A stretch of 64,000 nt of DNA from Bacteroidales bacterium. Lineage in GTDB: Bacteria; Bacteroidota; Bacteroidia; Bacteroidales; UBA932. Below are positions 8,374-16,269 of this stretch, one piece after another. The notes under the pieces are model-generated. The model saw nothing but the letters and a program-made list of their open reading frames with translations. It made no database searches and had not been told where the DNA came from. Each line of letters opens with the position of its first letter. Within the stretch, counting starts at the first letter, position 1. A program made the position numbers and the translations under genes. The stretch covers positions 1 through 64,000 of the forward strand of contig JAFUVU010000027.1 of NCBI GenBank assembly GCA_017477465.1. The letters run 5' to 3'.

Positions 8374-8835
8374 ATGGAGAATTTCCCTCTGGATAGCGAA
8401 AAGATTTATTTCTCTTCAGACTTACTCACACTGGACTGCGAAGAAGGTCCCGTGACATTGAAGATTGCCGATTGGCTCCAGCGGGACCCCGTCCGCATCC
8501 ACCGCATGGTAGTAAAAGAAAAAAGCCTTCAGGTGGATCAAATGGAAGTTTTCGCCCCTCTCGTCTCCAAACTAAGAAGAGCGGACTACGAATATTACCG
8601 CCGCATAACCGGCCTCAAAATGTTCATAGACTTCCCCGGCTACAGTTCAGAGGTGGAAGCCAAAATCCCCTACGACACAGATCCTATCGCCTTTTATAAA
8701 TGGTGGCGCAAAGGGAAGAATGAACATCGCGTATATCTGTCTCCCGCCTATCAGTTCAAACTGTTCCAGAAGGTGTCCAAAATGGAGCCCAAAATAATGC
8801 TCAAAAAGGACATCGACTTCGTAAAAAACTTCTAA
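8374..8835 (+). CDS. Conserved hypothetical protein, first gene of a five-gene operon
   Basis: I do not recognise this 153-residue protein. It has no signal peptide or membrane segment, is rich in charged and aromatic residues, and has a distinctive YKWWRKGKNEHRVYLSP stretch near residue 112. The ATG at 8374 is preferred because an upstream in-frame TTG falls inside the -7 box. It lies 1 base before the LRR gene and heads a run of overlapping genes (LRR, RluA, hydrolase, tcdA). Confidence 0.75.
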   Translation: MENFPLDSEKIYFSSDLLTLDCEEGPVTLKIADWLQRDPVRIHRMVVKEKSLQVDQMEVFAPLVSKLRRADYEYYRRITGLKMFIDFPGYSSEVEAKIPYDTDPIAFYKWWRKGKNEHRVYLSPAYQFKLFQKVSKMEPKIMLKKDIDFVKNF

Positions 8836-8836
8836 T

Positions 8837-9457
8837 ATGTCACTGGAAGAAATTCTGGCCGTCCCCACAGCACCTTCGCAAAGGCAGCTTGAGGAGGACC
8901 TCTGGGACGACGACACCCGTCTCTGTTATTCCGCAGATGGAAAATACCTTCTGGACGCAGAAAACTTTCCCGGAGAAATCACGGTCAAGGAAGGCTGCAA
9001 GGTAATCTGTGACGATGTCTTCGCCTTCCAGGACTATATGGCAGGGCTCAAAATCGGCGAAGAAATACCCCTTGAAGACAGGTCGTCTTATCTGGAAAAA
9101 ATCAAGCTGCCAGCCTCAGTCACGCATATAGGGGACGGAGCTTTCGCCGAATGCGGCGAGCTTATCAGCATAAAACTGCCCACAGGGCTTCTCATGATAG
9201 GGAAATCGGCCTTCATCGACTGCTGGCAGCTGGAAAGAGTGTCCCTGCCTGCGGCGACAAGGATTATCGGCCCTCAGGCTTTTCAAGGATGCATCAACCT
9301 CTACCAGGTGCGGCTTAACAAAGCGTTGGAAGTAATAGGCGAAGACGCCTTTGACGATTGTGAATCCCTGGAAAAAATCATTGTCCCCAAAGGGATGAAA
9401 GACCATTTTAAAGGCCTGCTGCCCAAATCTTTACACAAATACCTGAAAGAATCATGA
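8837..9457 (+). CDS. Leucine-rich repeat (LRR_5/BspA-like) protein
   Basis: The 206-residue protein has about four BspA-type leucine-rich repeats from residue ~92 onward: KLPASVTHIGDGAFAEC, KLPTGLLMIGKSAFIDC, SLPAATRIIGPQAFQGC and RLNKALEVIGEDAFDDC. Unlike secreted BspA-like adhesins it lacks a signal peptide, so it is predicted to be intracellular, probably a protein-interaction scaffold. Its TGA overlaps the ATG of the pseudouridine synthase gene. The partner is unknown. Confidence 0.85.
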   Translation: MSLEEILAVPTAPSQRQLEEDLWDDDTRLCYSADGKYLLDAENFPGEITVKEGCKVICDDVFAFQDYMAGLKIGEEIPLEDRSSYLEKIKLPASVTHIGDGAFAECGELISIKLPTGLLMIGKSAFIDCWQLERVSLPAATRIIGPQAFQGCINLYQVRLNKALEVIGEDAFDDCESLEKIIVPKGMKDHFKGLLPKSLHKYLKES

Positions 9458-10431
9458 ACGGACAGAAATACACAGTAACCCACGACGGCTTCCTGCTGGA
9501 GTATCTATTCGAAATACTGCCCGCCCAATCCAGAACAAGCGTAAAAAACATGCTGTCAAAAGGACAGGTGAACGTAAACGGCAGCATGACAACGGCCTTC
9601 GACCAGCCTCTTCTTAGAGGCGACACCATCCAGATTCTCCGCAAAGGGATTTCTATCGCCAGGGCCACCCGCTCGGATGCCAGGGAACAGGTTCTCAAAG
9701 CCGGCGTCGGCATCCTCTTCGAAGACAACGACTACATAGTGGTGGATAAGCCTTCCGGCATGCTCACCGTCTCCACCGCCCGCGGCTCAAATGCAAAAAG
9801 CGGCCACAAGGAAAAGACACTTTACGCCCTCCTGAACGCCTACATAAAGGTAAATGCAAGAATGCAGAGGAAAGAAGACCTGCTGAGCGGCGTAAATCCG
9901 GACCGTTCCACCGCCAAGGTGTGGATTGTGCACCGCCTGGACAAAGGCACTTCGGGCGTACTGGTTTTCGCAAAGAATGAAAGGGCCAAGGATTTGCTGC
10001 AAAGCAAGTGGAAAGAGCTAGTAGTGGAACGCAAATACACAGCCTGGCTTGAAGGCCTTGTGGAAAAGGACCGCGGAGCCATCCAATCCTGGCTTCTGGA
10101 AAATCCCAAGTCCCTCAAAATGAATTCTTTCCAAGAAGAAGTAAAAGACAGCCAGCTGGCCATAACCCATTACGCGGTTCTGCAGCGGAGCCGCCATTAC
10201 ACCCAGGTCGAATTCAGCCTGGAAACCGGACGCAAGAACCAGATTCGCGTCCATGCCGCCGACATCGGCCACCCTGTAGCGGGGGACGAAAAATATGGCG
10301 CAGAGACTGACCCTGCCCACAGGCTTGCCCTCCACGCCTCCACCCTGGTATTCCGGAATCCCTTCTCCGGCAAAATGGTGCGATGCACCTCTCCCATTCC
10401 CGAATCATTTGAACGCTTCCTTCAACGATGA
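9454..10431 (+). CDS. RluA-family pseudouridine synthase
   Basis: The 325-residue enzyme should isomerise uridine to pseudouridine in rRNA or tRNA. It has an N-terminal S4-like RNA-binding domain (about 10-70) and a RluA catalytic domain with the signature HRLDKGTSGVLVFAK, catalytic Asp D163. The target site cannot be told from sequence. ATGA overlaps join it to the LRR gene upstream and the hydrolase gene downstream, indicating translational coupling. Confidence 0.92.
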   Translation: MNGQKYTVTHDGFLLEYLFEILPAQSRTSVKNMLSKGQVNVNGSMTTAFDQPLLRGDTIQILRKGISIARATRSDAREQVLKAGVGILFEDNDYIVVDKPSGMLTVSTARGSNAKSGHKEKTLYALLNAYIKVNARMQRKEDLLSGVNPDRSTAKVWIVHRLDKGTSGVLVFAKNERAKDLLQSKWKELVVERKYTAWLEGLVEKDRGAIQSWLLENPKSLKMNSFQEEVKDSQLAITHYAVLQRSRHYTQVEFSLETGRKNQIRVHAADIGHPVAGDEKYGAETDPAHRLALHASTLVFRNPFSGKMVRCTSPIPESFERFLQR

Positions 10432-11333
10432 ACTTACTTAGCATCCCTTCAGGCAATCTGCAGTTGAGCGCTGCCGTCGCCGCCCCTCAGTTCCCCAAAG
10501 CAGCCATAGTCCTTGTACATGGCATGGCCGAACATAAGGAGCGCTATTTCCCCTTCATGAACTACCTGGCCGAAATGGGCCTCGCCTGCATAATCACCGA
10601 CCTCCGCGGCCATGGCGCCAGCGTCGCTTCTCCGGACGACCTCGGTTACTTCGGCAAAAAGGGCGACCAGGCGCTGGTGGAAGACACCCGCAACGTCATC
10701 CTCTGGACAAAGGAACAGTATCCCGGCCTCAAAGTGTTTCTCATGGGGCATAGCATGGGCTCGCTCATCGTCCGCTGCTTCACGCGCAAGTACGACAACA
10801 TGATAGACGGGCTTATAGTCTGCGGCAGTCCTTCAAAGGTAGGCATTGCCGGGATGGGGGTTGCCCTCACGCGTGTCATCGGCCTTTTCAAGGGCCAGAG
10901 GTACCGTTCTGCAATGCTGGAAGGCATGTCCACCGGAGCGTACGGCAAAAAATTCAAGGCCGAAGGGCTCACCAATTCCTGGCTTTCCACCAACAAGGCC
11001 AATGTTCAGGCCTACAACAACGACCCTCTGTGCGGTTTCCGCTTCACGGTAAACGGCTACAGGGCGCTTCTCAAGCTGCTCCAGGGCACTTATTCAGAAA
11101 AAGACTGGGCCGTATCTAAGCCGGAATTGCCTATTCATTTCATCGCCGGCAGCAACGACCCTTGCATCGGCTCCATCAATCAGTTCTCGTCGGCAGTCAG
11201 CTTTATGCGCAGCCGCGGATACAGCCATGTAAGCAGCAAAGTGTATCCGGGCCTTAGGCATGAAATCCTCAACGAGCTTGGCAAAGAAGACATCTGGAGA
11301 GATGTAGAGGCCATTCTCAAATCCTGGATATGA
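10428..11333 (+). CDS. Alpha/beta hydrolase (monoacylglycerol lipase-like)
   Basis: The 301-residue protein has the lysophospholipase/serine aminopeptidase S33 layout: VLVHGMAEHKERY near residue 28 (oxyanion region), the nucleophile elbow GHSMGS with S109, an acid in AGSNDPC, and a histidine in YPGLRHEILNE. It probably hydrolyses a lipid ester in the cytoplasm, but substrate is unknown. Four-base overlaps with both neighbours place it in the operon. Confidence 0.85.
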   Translation: MNLLSIPSGNLQLSAAVAAPQFPKAAIVLVHGMAEHKERYFPFMNYLAEMGLACIITDLRGHGASVASPDDLGYFGKKGDQALVEDTRNVILWTKEQYPGLKVFLMGHSMGSLIVRCFTRKYDNMIDGLIVCGSPSKVGIAGMGVALTRVIGLFKGQRYRSAMLEGMSTGAYGKKFKAEGLTNSWLSTNKANVQAYNNDPLCGFRFTVNGYRALLKLLQGTYSEKDWAVSKPELPIHFIAGSNDPCIGSINQFSSAVSFMRSRGYSHVSSKVYPGLRHEILNELGKEDIWRDVEAILKSWI

Positions 11334-12046
11334 GTATCTTCACCCGAGTAGAGAGACTTACAGGCTCCGAAGGACTGGCCCGGCTCAACAGTGCCCGGGT
11401 CATTCTGTTCGGGACCGGCGGCGTCGGAGGATGGTGCGCGGAAGCGCTGATCCGCAGCGGAATCGGCCATCTTACGATAGTTGACCCCGACTGCGTGGAC
11501 GAAAGCAATGTCAATCGGCAATTGCCCGCCACTACCGTCACAATAGGGCTGCCGAAGGTGGAAGTGCTGAAAGAGAGGCTCTTGCAGATAAATCCCGACG
11601 CCTCGGTCGAAGCCCTGCAGGCGCGCTACACCAAAGGGGCCGATTTCAAGCTAAACGGCTTCGACGTCATCATAGACGCCATCGACTCCCTCACCGACAA
11701 GGCGAACTTGATTCTGGAAGCATCGGCATGTCCGGGAGCGTTCTTCTCCTCCATGGGCGCGGCTTGCAAAATAGACCCCACAAAGGTGCGTGTGGCCGAA
11801 TTTTTCAGCGTCCGGGGCTGTCCGCTAGGTGCCGCCCTAAGAAAAAGGCTGCGCAAAAACGGCACCCTGCCTGCAAAACCTTTTCTATGCGTTTACGACG
11901 AAGAAGTGCTCCCGAATCTGGGACCGGAGACCGATCCCGGCCCCGGCAAAGCCATAGCCAACGGAACGCTGGCGCATATTACCGGCATATTCGGCTTCAC
12001 TCTGGCCGGTTTGGCCGTCGAGCACATTCTGGGCAAACGCCTCTGA
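11330..12046 (+). CDS. tcdA: tRNA threonylcarbamoyladenosine dehydratase
   Basis: TcdA (CsdL/YgdL) cyclises t6A37 to ct6A in tRNAs in an ATP-dependent E1-like reaction. The 238-residue protein begins with FTRVERLTGSEGLARL, followed by the nucleotide-binding GTGGVGGWCAEAL and VDPDCVDESNVNRQLPA, which separates TcdA from ThiF and MoeB. The last 50 bases overlap the convergent Fur-family gene. It ends an operon with another RNA-modifying enzyme (RluA type). Confidence 0.92.
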   Translation: MSIFTRVERLTGSEGLARLNSARVILFGTGGVGGWCAEALIRSGIGHLTIVDPDCVDESNVNRQLPATTVTIGLPKVEVLKERLLQINPDASVEALQARYTKGADFKLNGFDVIIDAIDSLTDKANLILEASACPGAFFSSMGAACKIDPTKVRVAEFFSVRGCPLGAALRKRLRKNGTLPAKPFLCVYDEEVLPNLGPETDPGPGKAIANGTLAHITGIFGFTLAGLAVEHILGKRL

Positions 12047-12425
12047 GCAGATAAGATGCCGATTCCGCCTCAAAGCCTTGAGGGACATCGACATGAGGGA
12101 CCGGCACATCTTCCAGACAGAAAGTCCTATGACACGACACGCAGTAGAAGTGCGCGTGAATGTCGTCGTCATGGTCTTCATGATGACTGTGGCATAGCTC
12201 GTATCGAACGCCCTCGCCCGCATCTTCCAATACATGGACCAGATGCCCTTCCCTAAAGGCCGCCAGAGTGCGTGAGATAATGCTTTTGTCCACCGTTTCC
12301 AGGGCATGCTCCACTTCCATCATGGAAAGCGGACGCCCGGCATCCTGCAGCGTGCGGGCGATAAGCAGCCTATTGGCCGTCACCTTCACCCCGTGATGTT
12401 CCAGCAGGTGCTCAAGCTCTTTCAT
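11997..12425 (-). CDS. Fur-family metal-dependent repressor
   Basis: The 142-residue protein has the Fur layout: an N-terminal winged helix (MKELEHLLEHHGVKVTANR..., recognition region SIISRTLAAFREGHLV), a His/Asp-rich HSHHEDHDDDIHAHFYC metal-binding hinge, and two CxxC pairs (CVSC, CPEC) typical of the structural zinc site. The start at 12425 overlaps the upstream isomerase-fold gene's TGA by four bases; an upstream in-frame codon would give nine more residues. Whether it senses iron, zinc or peroxide cannot be told. Its 3' end overlaps tcdA tail-to-tail by 50 bases. Confidence 0.87.
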   Translation of the reverse strand: MKELEHLLEHHGVKVTANRLLIARTLQDAGRPLSMMEVEHALETVDKSIISRTLAAFREGHLVHVLEDAGEGVRYELCHSHHEDHDDDIHAHFYCVSCHRTFCLEDVPVPHVDVPQGFEAESASYLLRGVCPECARRPNRPE

Positions 12426-13612
12426 AGCAGTTCCTCCAGCACTTCCTTGCAATGCCCGGGCAGAATAATATGGTGGTTGCCGATAGGATTGGTGAGGAAG
12501 TAACGCGCATCGTCCGGAGACAGCTGTAGAGCCACCTGAGTGCGGCAGAGATTGTCTTCGTACTGGTTATACATAAGCTCCCCTTCCGCTGCAAAATGGC
12601 GGTCCAGCTTACCTGAAACCTTGAAAACCGTCACGGGGCCTTCCGGCAATTCGCCGTGAATGCCTACGCCGATTCCCGATTCAAAGTGAGTGTCGTACTG
12701 CCAATTGCTTACCATATTGAATGGCACCGTGCAGTGGGCAAAGAGCATCTGCCCTGTCTGAACATCTATTCTGGCAGGATTGGCCTGGAATCCCGTGCAG
12801 CCGATAAGGGCCTGCGCGATCATCATGGAAAGAAGTGCAGGCACATCGCCTTCGCAGGCAGCCGGGATGCCGTCGGCATTGAAGGAGGCAAGCGCAAGAC
12901 AGCCGGTATTGCCGACAGCGGTGAGCAGATCGAAGCAGCGCAGGGTAAAGGCGCCAAGCTGGTATCGCTCCACAAGGACCTTCAGGGCGTGATAAATCTG
13001 CGTGGCGCCTGGGTATGAAGCCCGCACATTCGGAGCCATCGGCACTTCCTGCGGGGCCGCATCGGCACTGGCTTTTGATATTTCGTTAAGCAGTTCTTCC
13101 ATCGGAATCTCGACAAGGCGGGCGCCCAGTTTGTCCATGACAGCCATTGGATCCGCATGGCTGGCGATGAGCCAATCGGAGGGCTGGCCCACGACGCCGA
13201 TTTTCATTCCCGAAAGCTTTTTCCTCGCCTTCGCCACAGTTTCCAAAATGCCGATACGATGCTGCAGATAGTCCGCACTGCCGTGCAGGACTTCGCCCTT
13301 CAGGCCCTGCTGACGCAGATAGGAAAGAATCTCCAGCGATGCCGCCAGGGAGTTGCTCTTGCCTGAAGTGAGAAGGAAATAGCGCTCGATTCCCCTTGCG
13401 AGCAATTCCGGCAGGAGCTGCTTGAAAATGCCCTCCGCACCGCCTGTACGCACATAGATGAGGCTCAGTTCCTGGGTGCCGAAATCGGAAAAATCGGCCC
13501 CTTTGAAGATGAAATTGCCGTCCGGGAAAACCGACGTGAGAAAAGCATCGCTGAGCCGCGACACAGAGGCTTCATCGTGCAAGCCTGAAGTGATGGTGTA
13601 AACTGCTGTCAT
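12422..13612 (-). CDS. L-fucose/arabinose isomerase-fold protein
   Basis: The 396-residue protein resembles COG2407-type proteins (L-fucose isomerase and relatives). The C-terminal half carries ACEGDVPALLSMMIAQAL, AHCTVPFNMV and FESGIGVGIHGELPEGPVTV, patterns of the metal-binding isomerase C-terminal fold. It is shorter than true FucI (~590), so the substrate is open. I start at the ATG at 13612 because an earlier in-frame ATG (13645) lies inside the SRP RNA. The gene begins 8 bases after the SRP RNA T-run and overlaps the Fur gene, so the two are co-transcribed. Confidence 0.75.
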   Translation of the reverse strand: MTAVYTITSGLHDEASVSRLSDAFLTSVFPDGNFIFKGADFSDFGTQELSLIYVRTGGAEGIFKQLLPELLARGIERYFLLTSGKSNSLAASLEILSYLRQQGLKGEVLHGSADYLQHRIGILETVAKARKKLSGMKIGVVGQPSDWLIASHADPMAVMDKLGARLVEIPMEELLNEISKASADAAPQEVPMAPNVRASYPGATQIYHALKVLVERYQLGAFTLRCFDLLTAVGNTGCLALASFNADGIPAACEGDVPALLSMMIAQALIGCTGFQANPARIDVQTGQMLFAHCTVPFNMVSNWQYDTHFESGIGVGIHGELPEGPVTVFKVSGKLDRHFAAEGELMYNQYEDNLCRTQVALQLSPDDARYFLTNPIGNHHIILPGHCKEVLEELL

Positions 13613-13627
13613 AACTGTACAAAAAAA

Positions 13628-13725
13628 GGGAAAGCACCTGTACATCGCACCGCTACGACCTCCTACCCTTGCTACATTCCTGTCCTGGGGGAATTCAGAG
13701 GGAGCTGGTCGTGTAAGACTTTCCC
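13628..13725 (-). ncRNA. ffs: Signal recognition particle RNA, small bacterial type
   Basis: On the minus strand the ~98-nt RNA has closing helix GGGAAAG/CTTTCCC at its two ends and a central helix-8 core with CCAGGACAGGAATGTAGC and AAGGGTAGG. The apical ACA-GGAA-TGT hairpin gives the GGAA tetraloop bound by Ffh (13674-13683). The last stem runs into seven Ts (13621-13627), an intrinsic terminator. A -7 box TATCTTTG at 13731-13738 places the transcription start near 13725. This is the targeting RNA for membrane and secreted proteins. Confidence 0.9.
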
Positions 13726-13730
13726 AAAGG

Positions 13731-13738
13731 CAAAGATA
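13731..13738 (-). promoter_or_regulatory. -7 box for the SRP RNA gene
   Basis: Minus strand TATCTTTG, about 6 bases before the deduced 5' end of the RNA. The box also forms part of the left arm of the hairpin at 13732-13768. Confidence 0.75.
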
Positions 13739-13768
13739 GCAAAACTTTTTGAAAGTCTTGCTATCTTT
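13732..13768. terminator. Hairpin between cdd and the SRP RNA promoter
   Basis: Arms 13732-13742 and 13758-13768 are an exact 11-bp inverted repeat, extended inward by ACTTT/AAAGT after one mismatch. It lies 6 bases past the cdd stop, so it may end cdd transcription while its distal arm supplies the SRP RNA -7 box. Confidence 0.6.
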
Positions 13769-13773
13769 ATCGT

Positions 13774-14259
13774 TTATTCGCCTATTTTTAAACTGTCGAA
13801 GATAAATGGCAGTACGCTGTCCACGTTGGGGAATTTACGGATTCTCTTGCTCCCTATCAGGATTATCTTGAGCGGCCGGCCCTGCTTTTTTTGGTATTCA
13901 GCCATTACTTGCCGACAGGCGCCGCAGGGGGATGCCGGACTTTCGCACATTTTGCCTTTGTCGCTGCCTACTATTGCAAGGGTGTCCATCACTACTCCTG
14001 GGTAATTGGCGCTGGCGGCAAACATGGCTGTCCTTTCTGCGCAGAGGCCGGAGGGATAGGCCACATTTTCCTGATTTGCGCCTTTTACTATTATACCGTT
14101 TTCCAAACGAAGGGCTGCCCCTACCTGGAAATGGGAATACGGGGAGTATGAACCTTTCTGGGCCTCGAGGGCGTTGGCTATAAGTTCCTGATCTTCTGCC
14201 GACATTTGGACGGCAGAGGTAAATTCCTCATAGTCGATGGTTAGTCTTTTTGCGCTCAT
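13774..14259 (-). CDS. cdd: Cytidine deaminase
   Basis: Cdd deaminates cytidine and deoxycytidine in pyrimidine salvage. The 161-residue protein carries the zinc and catalytic motifs CAERTA and PCGACRQ, and the YSPYSHFQVGAAL segment of homotetrameric cytidine deaminases. It is slightly longer than the ~130-residue tetrameric enzymes, with an N-terminal extension. I start at the ATG at 14259 (MSAKRLTIDY); a further in-frame ATG upstream would cover the hairpin at 14267-14289. It lies downstream of the argF operon in the same direction. Confidence 0.92.
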   Translation of the reverse strand: MSAKRLTIDYEEFTSAVQMSAEDQELIANALEAQKGSYSPYSHFQVGAALRLENGIIVKGANQENVAYPSGLCAERTAMFAASANYPGVVMDTLAIVGSDKGKMCESPASPCGACRQVMAEYQKKQGRPLKIILIGSKRIRKFPNVDSVLPFIFDSLKIGE

Positions 14260-14266
14260 TTCTTTG

Positions 14267-14289
14267 TCCCGTGAGGAATAGCCACGGGA
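14267..14289 (-). terminator. Hairpin between argF and cdd
   Basis: TCCCGTG (14267-14273) pairs with CACGGGA (14283-14289). It lies between the argF stop and the cdd start. No T-run follows, so it may be a weak terminator or a cdd leader structure. Confidence 0.4.
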
Positions 14290-14319
14290 GTGCAAGATAG
14301 GAATTATTTTTCAATTAAC

Positions 14320-15321
14320 CTAATCCCCCAGCGTTGCAACCATGACTGCCTTGATGGTGTGCATGCGGTTTTCGGCCTCGTCAAAGACTATGCTGTTCTT
14401 TCCTTCGAACACATCTTCAGTGACTTCGATGCCGTCCAGGCCGAATTTTTCGTGCACGTCACGGCCGACCTGAGTTTCGAGGTTGTGGTAGGCGGGAAGG
14501 CAGTGCATGAACTTGCAGTAAGGGTTGCCGGTACGCTCCATGAGCTTGGCATTCACCTGGTAGGGACGCAGAAGTTCGATACGCTCTTTCCAGACTTCGG
14601 CGGGTTCGCCCATCGACACCCATACGTCGGTGTAGATGAAATCGCAGCCTTTTACGCCTTCATCGACATTGTCGGTGATGGTTATCCGTGCTCCGGTTTC
14701 CTTGGCCACCTCCAGGCACTGGGCTACAAGTTCGGCCGATGGCTGGAGAGCCTTGGGAGCCACGATTCTCACGTCCATGCCCATTTTTGCGCCGCCGACA
14801 AGAAGCGAATTGCCCATGTTGAAGCGGGCGTCGCCGAGATATGCGTAGGAGACCTCTTTCAGGGGTTTGTCCACATGCTCGGACATAGTCAGGAAATCGG
14901 CCAGGATCTGGGTGGGATGGAATTCGTTGGTGAGGCCGTTCCAGACGGGCACGCCTGCGTACTGAGCCAGTTCCTCGACGGTCTTCTGGGCGAAGCCGCG
15001 GTACTCGATGCCGTCATACATGCGTCCAAGGACGCGTGCGGTATCTTTCATCGATTCTTTTACGCCGATCTGAGAGCCTGTAGGGCCGAGGTAAGTGACA
15101 TGTGCGCCCTGGTCGTAAGCGGCCACCTCGAAAGCGCAGCGCGTGCGGGTGGATGTCTTTTCGAAGATGAGGGCGATGTTCTTGCCGCGGAGGCGGGGCT
15201 GCTCGGTGCCGCTGTATTTGGCGCGCTTCAGATCGCGTGCCAGGTCAAGCAGATATTGAATTTCCTTGGGTGTGAAGTCCAGCAGTTTAAGGAAACTGCG
15301 ATTGCGTAAGTTATAAGCCAT
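14320..15321 (-). CDS. argF: Ornithine carbamoyltransferase
   Basis: The 333-residue enzyme interconverts citrulline plus phosphate with ornithine plus carbamoyl phosphate. Carbamoyl-phosphate motif STRTR is at residues 57-61, DVWVSMGEP and the ornithine-side MHCLPAYHN follow. Length and the N-terminal [18 protein letters not shown] are typical for OTC. Because it sits 3 bases after arcC and behind a deiminase-fold gene, it is probably the catabolic enzyme (ArcB role), phosphorolysing citrulline. Confidence 0.95.
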   Translation of the reverse strand: MAYNLRNRSFLKLLDFTPKEIQYLLDLARDLKRAKYSGTEQPRLRGKNIALIFEKTSTRTRCAFEVAAYDQGAHVTYLGPTGSQIGVKESMKDTARVLGRMYDGIEYRGFAQKTVEELAQYAGVPVWNGLTNEFHPTQILADFLTMSEHVDKPLKEVSYAYLGDARFNMGNSLLVGGAKMGMDVRIVAPKALQPSAELVAQCLEVAKETGARITITDNVDEGVKGCDFIYTDVWVSMGEPAEVWKERIELLRPYQVNAKLMERTGNPYCKFMHCLPAYHNLETQVGRDVHEKFGLDGIEVTEDVFEGKNSIVFDEAENRMHTIKAVMVATLGD

Positions 15322-15324
15322 AGA

Positions 15325-16263
15325 TTATTTGATTATGCGGGTTCCGCAGGAGCTGTTACCAAGTTCTCCTGCTTCTGTAATAATGCATTCTGAGCCACCG
15401 TTTTCCACGAAATAGATGCCTGCCCTCACTTTGGGAGCCATGGAGCCTTCGGCGAACTGACCTTGGGCAAGGTATTCGCGGGCCTCGGCCACAGTGAGCG
15501 TATCCAGCGCCTTCTCGCCAACGCGGCGGAAATTGATGTACACTTTGGGCACGTCGGTAAGGATATAGAATTCATCGGCACCTATGCGAATTGCACAAAG
15601 GGCCGATGCCAGGTCCTTGTCAATGACGGCCTCTACACCTTTGAGGACGCCGTCTTCCTTGACGACAGGGATTCCACCGCCGCCGACAGTTACGACGATA
15701 TTGCCTTCGCGGGCAAGCCGGGCGACAAGGTCCACATTGCAGATGTCAACGGGAACGGGCGAAGGAACCACCTTGCGCCATCCCCTGCCCTTGGGATCTT
15801 CCTTGTAGGTTGCGCCTGTCTCATCGGCAAGTTTCTGAGCCTGTTCCTTGGTATAATACGGGCCGACGGGCTTGGTAGGATTCCGGAACATGGGGTCGTC
15901 GGCCTTCACTTCTACGCGCGTGACAAGGGAGACTACCCGGCGGTTTATGCCTGAGCGGTGAAGCACGCGGTCCATGCCAGTTTCGATAAGGTAGGCTATC
16001 GAGCCCTGCGTTTCTGCGCCGCAGAAGTCCATCGGCATGGCTGGCAGGCCGGCTTCCTTTTCGCCGGCGGCATGCCTAAGAAGGCCGTTGCCCACCTGGG
16101 GGCCGTTTCCGTGGCCGATTACGATTCCGTATCCCTTTTCGAGAAGCGGTACAAGGTTTTCGCAGGTGCGCTCTACGTTAGTCACCTGCTCCTGGAAGCT
16201 TCCTTTTTGTCCAGAGCGAAGGAGGGCGTTGCCTCCGAACGCCACCATAGCAAGTTTATTCAT
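15325..16263 (-). CDS. arcC: Carbamate kinase
   Basis: ArcC transfers phosphate from carbamoyl phosphate to ADP, yielding ATP, CO2 and ammonia. The 312-residue protein has AFGGNALLRSGQKG at the N-terminus, IGHGNGPQVGN near residue 50, and VGGGGIPVV, all typical of the amino-acid-kinase fold carbamate kinases. It is in the middle of the deiminase-arcC-argF operon (gaps of 6 and 3 bases), which makes it the energy-yielding step of arginine or citrulline fermentation. Confidence 0.96.
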   Translation of the reverse strand: MNKLAMVAFGGNALLRSGQKGSFQEQVTNVERTCENLVPLLEKGYGIVIGHGNGPQVGNGLLRHAAGEKEAGLPAMPMDFCGAETQGSIAYLIETGMDRVLHRSGINRRVVSLVTRVEVKADDPMFRNPTKPVGPYYTKEQAQKLADETGATYKEDPKGRGWRKVVPSPVPVDICNVDLVARLAREGNIVVTVGGGGIPVVKEDGVLKGVEAVIDKDLASALCAIRIGADEFYILTDVPKVYINFRRVGEKALDTLTVAEAREYLAQGQFAEGSMAPKVRAGIYFVENGGSECIITEAGELGNSSCGTRIIK

Positions 16264-16269
16264 AGTTGT

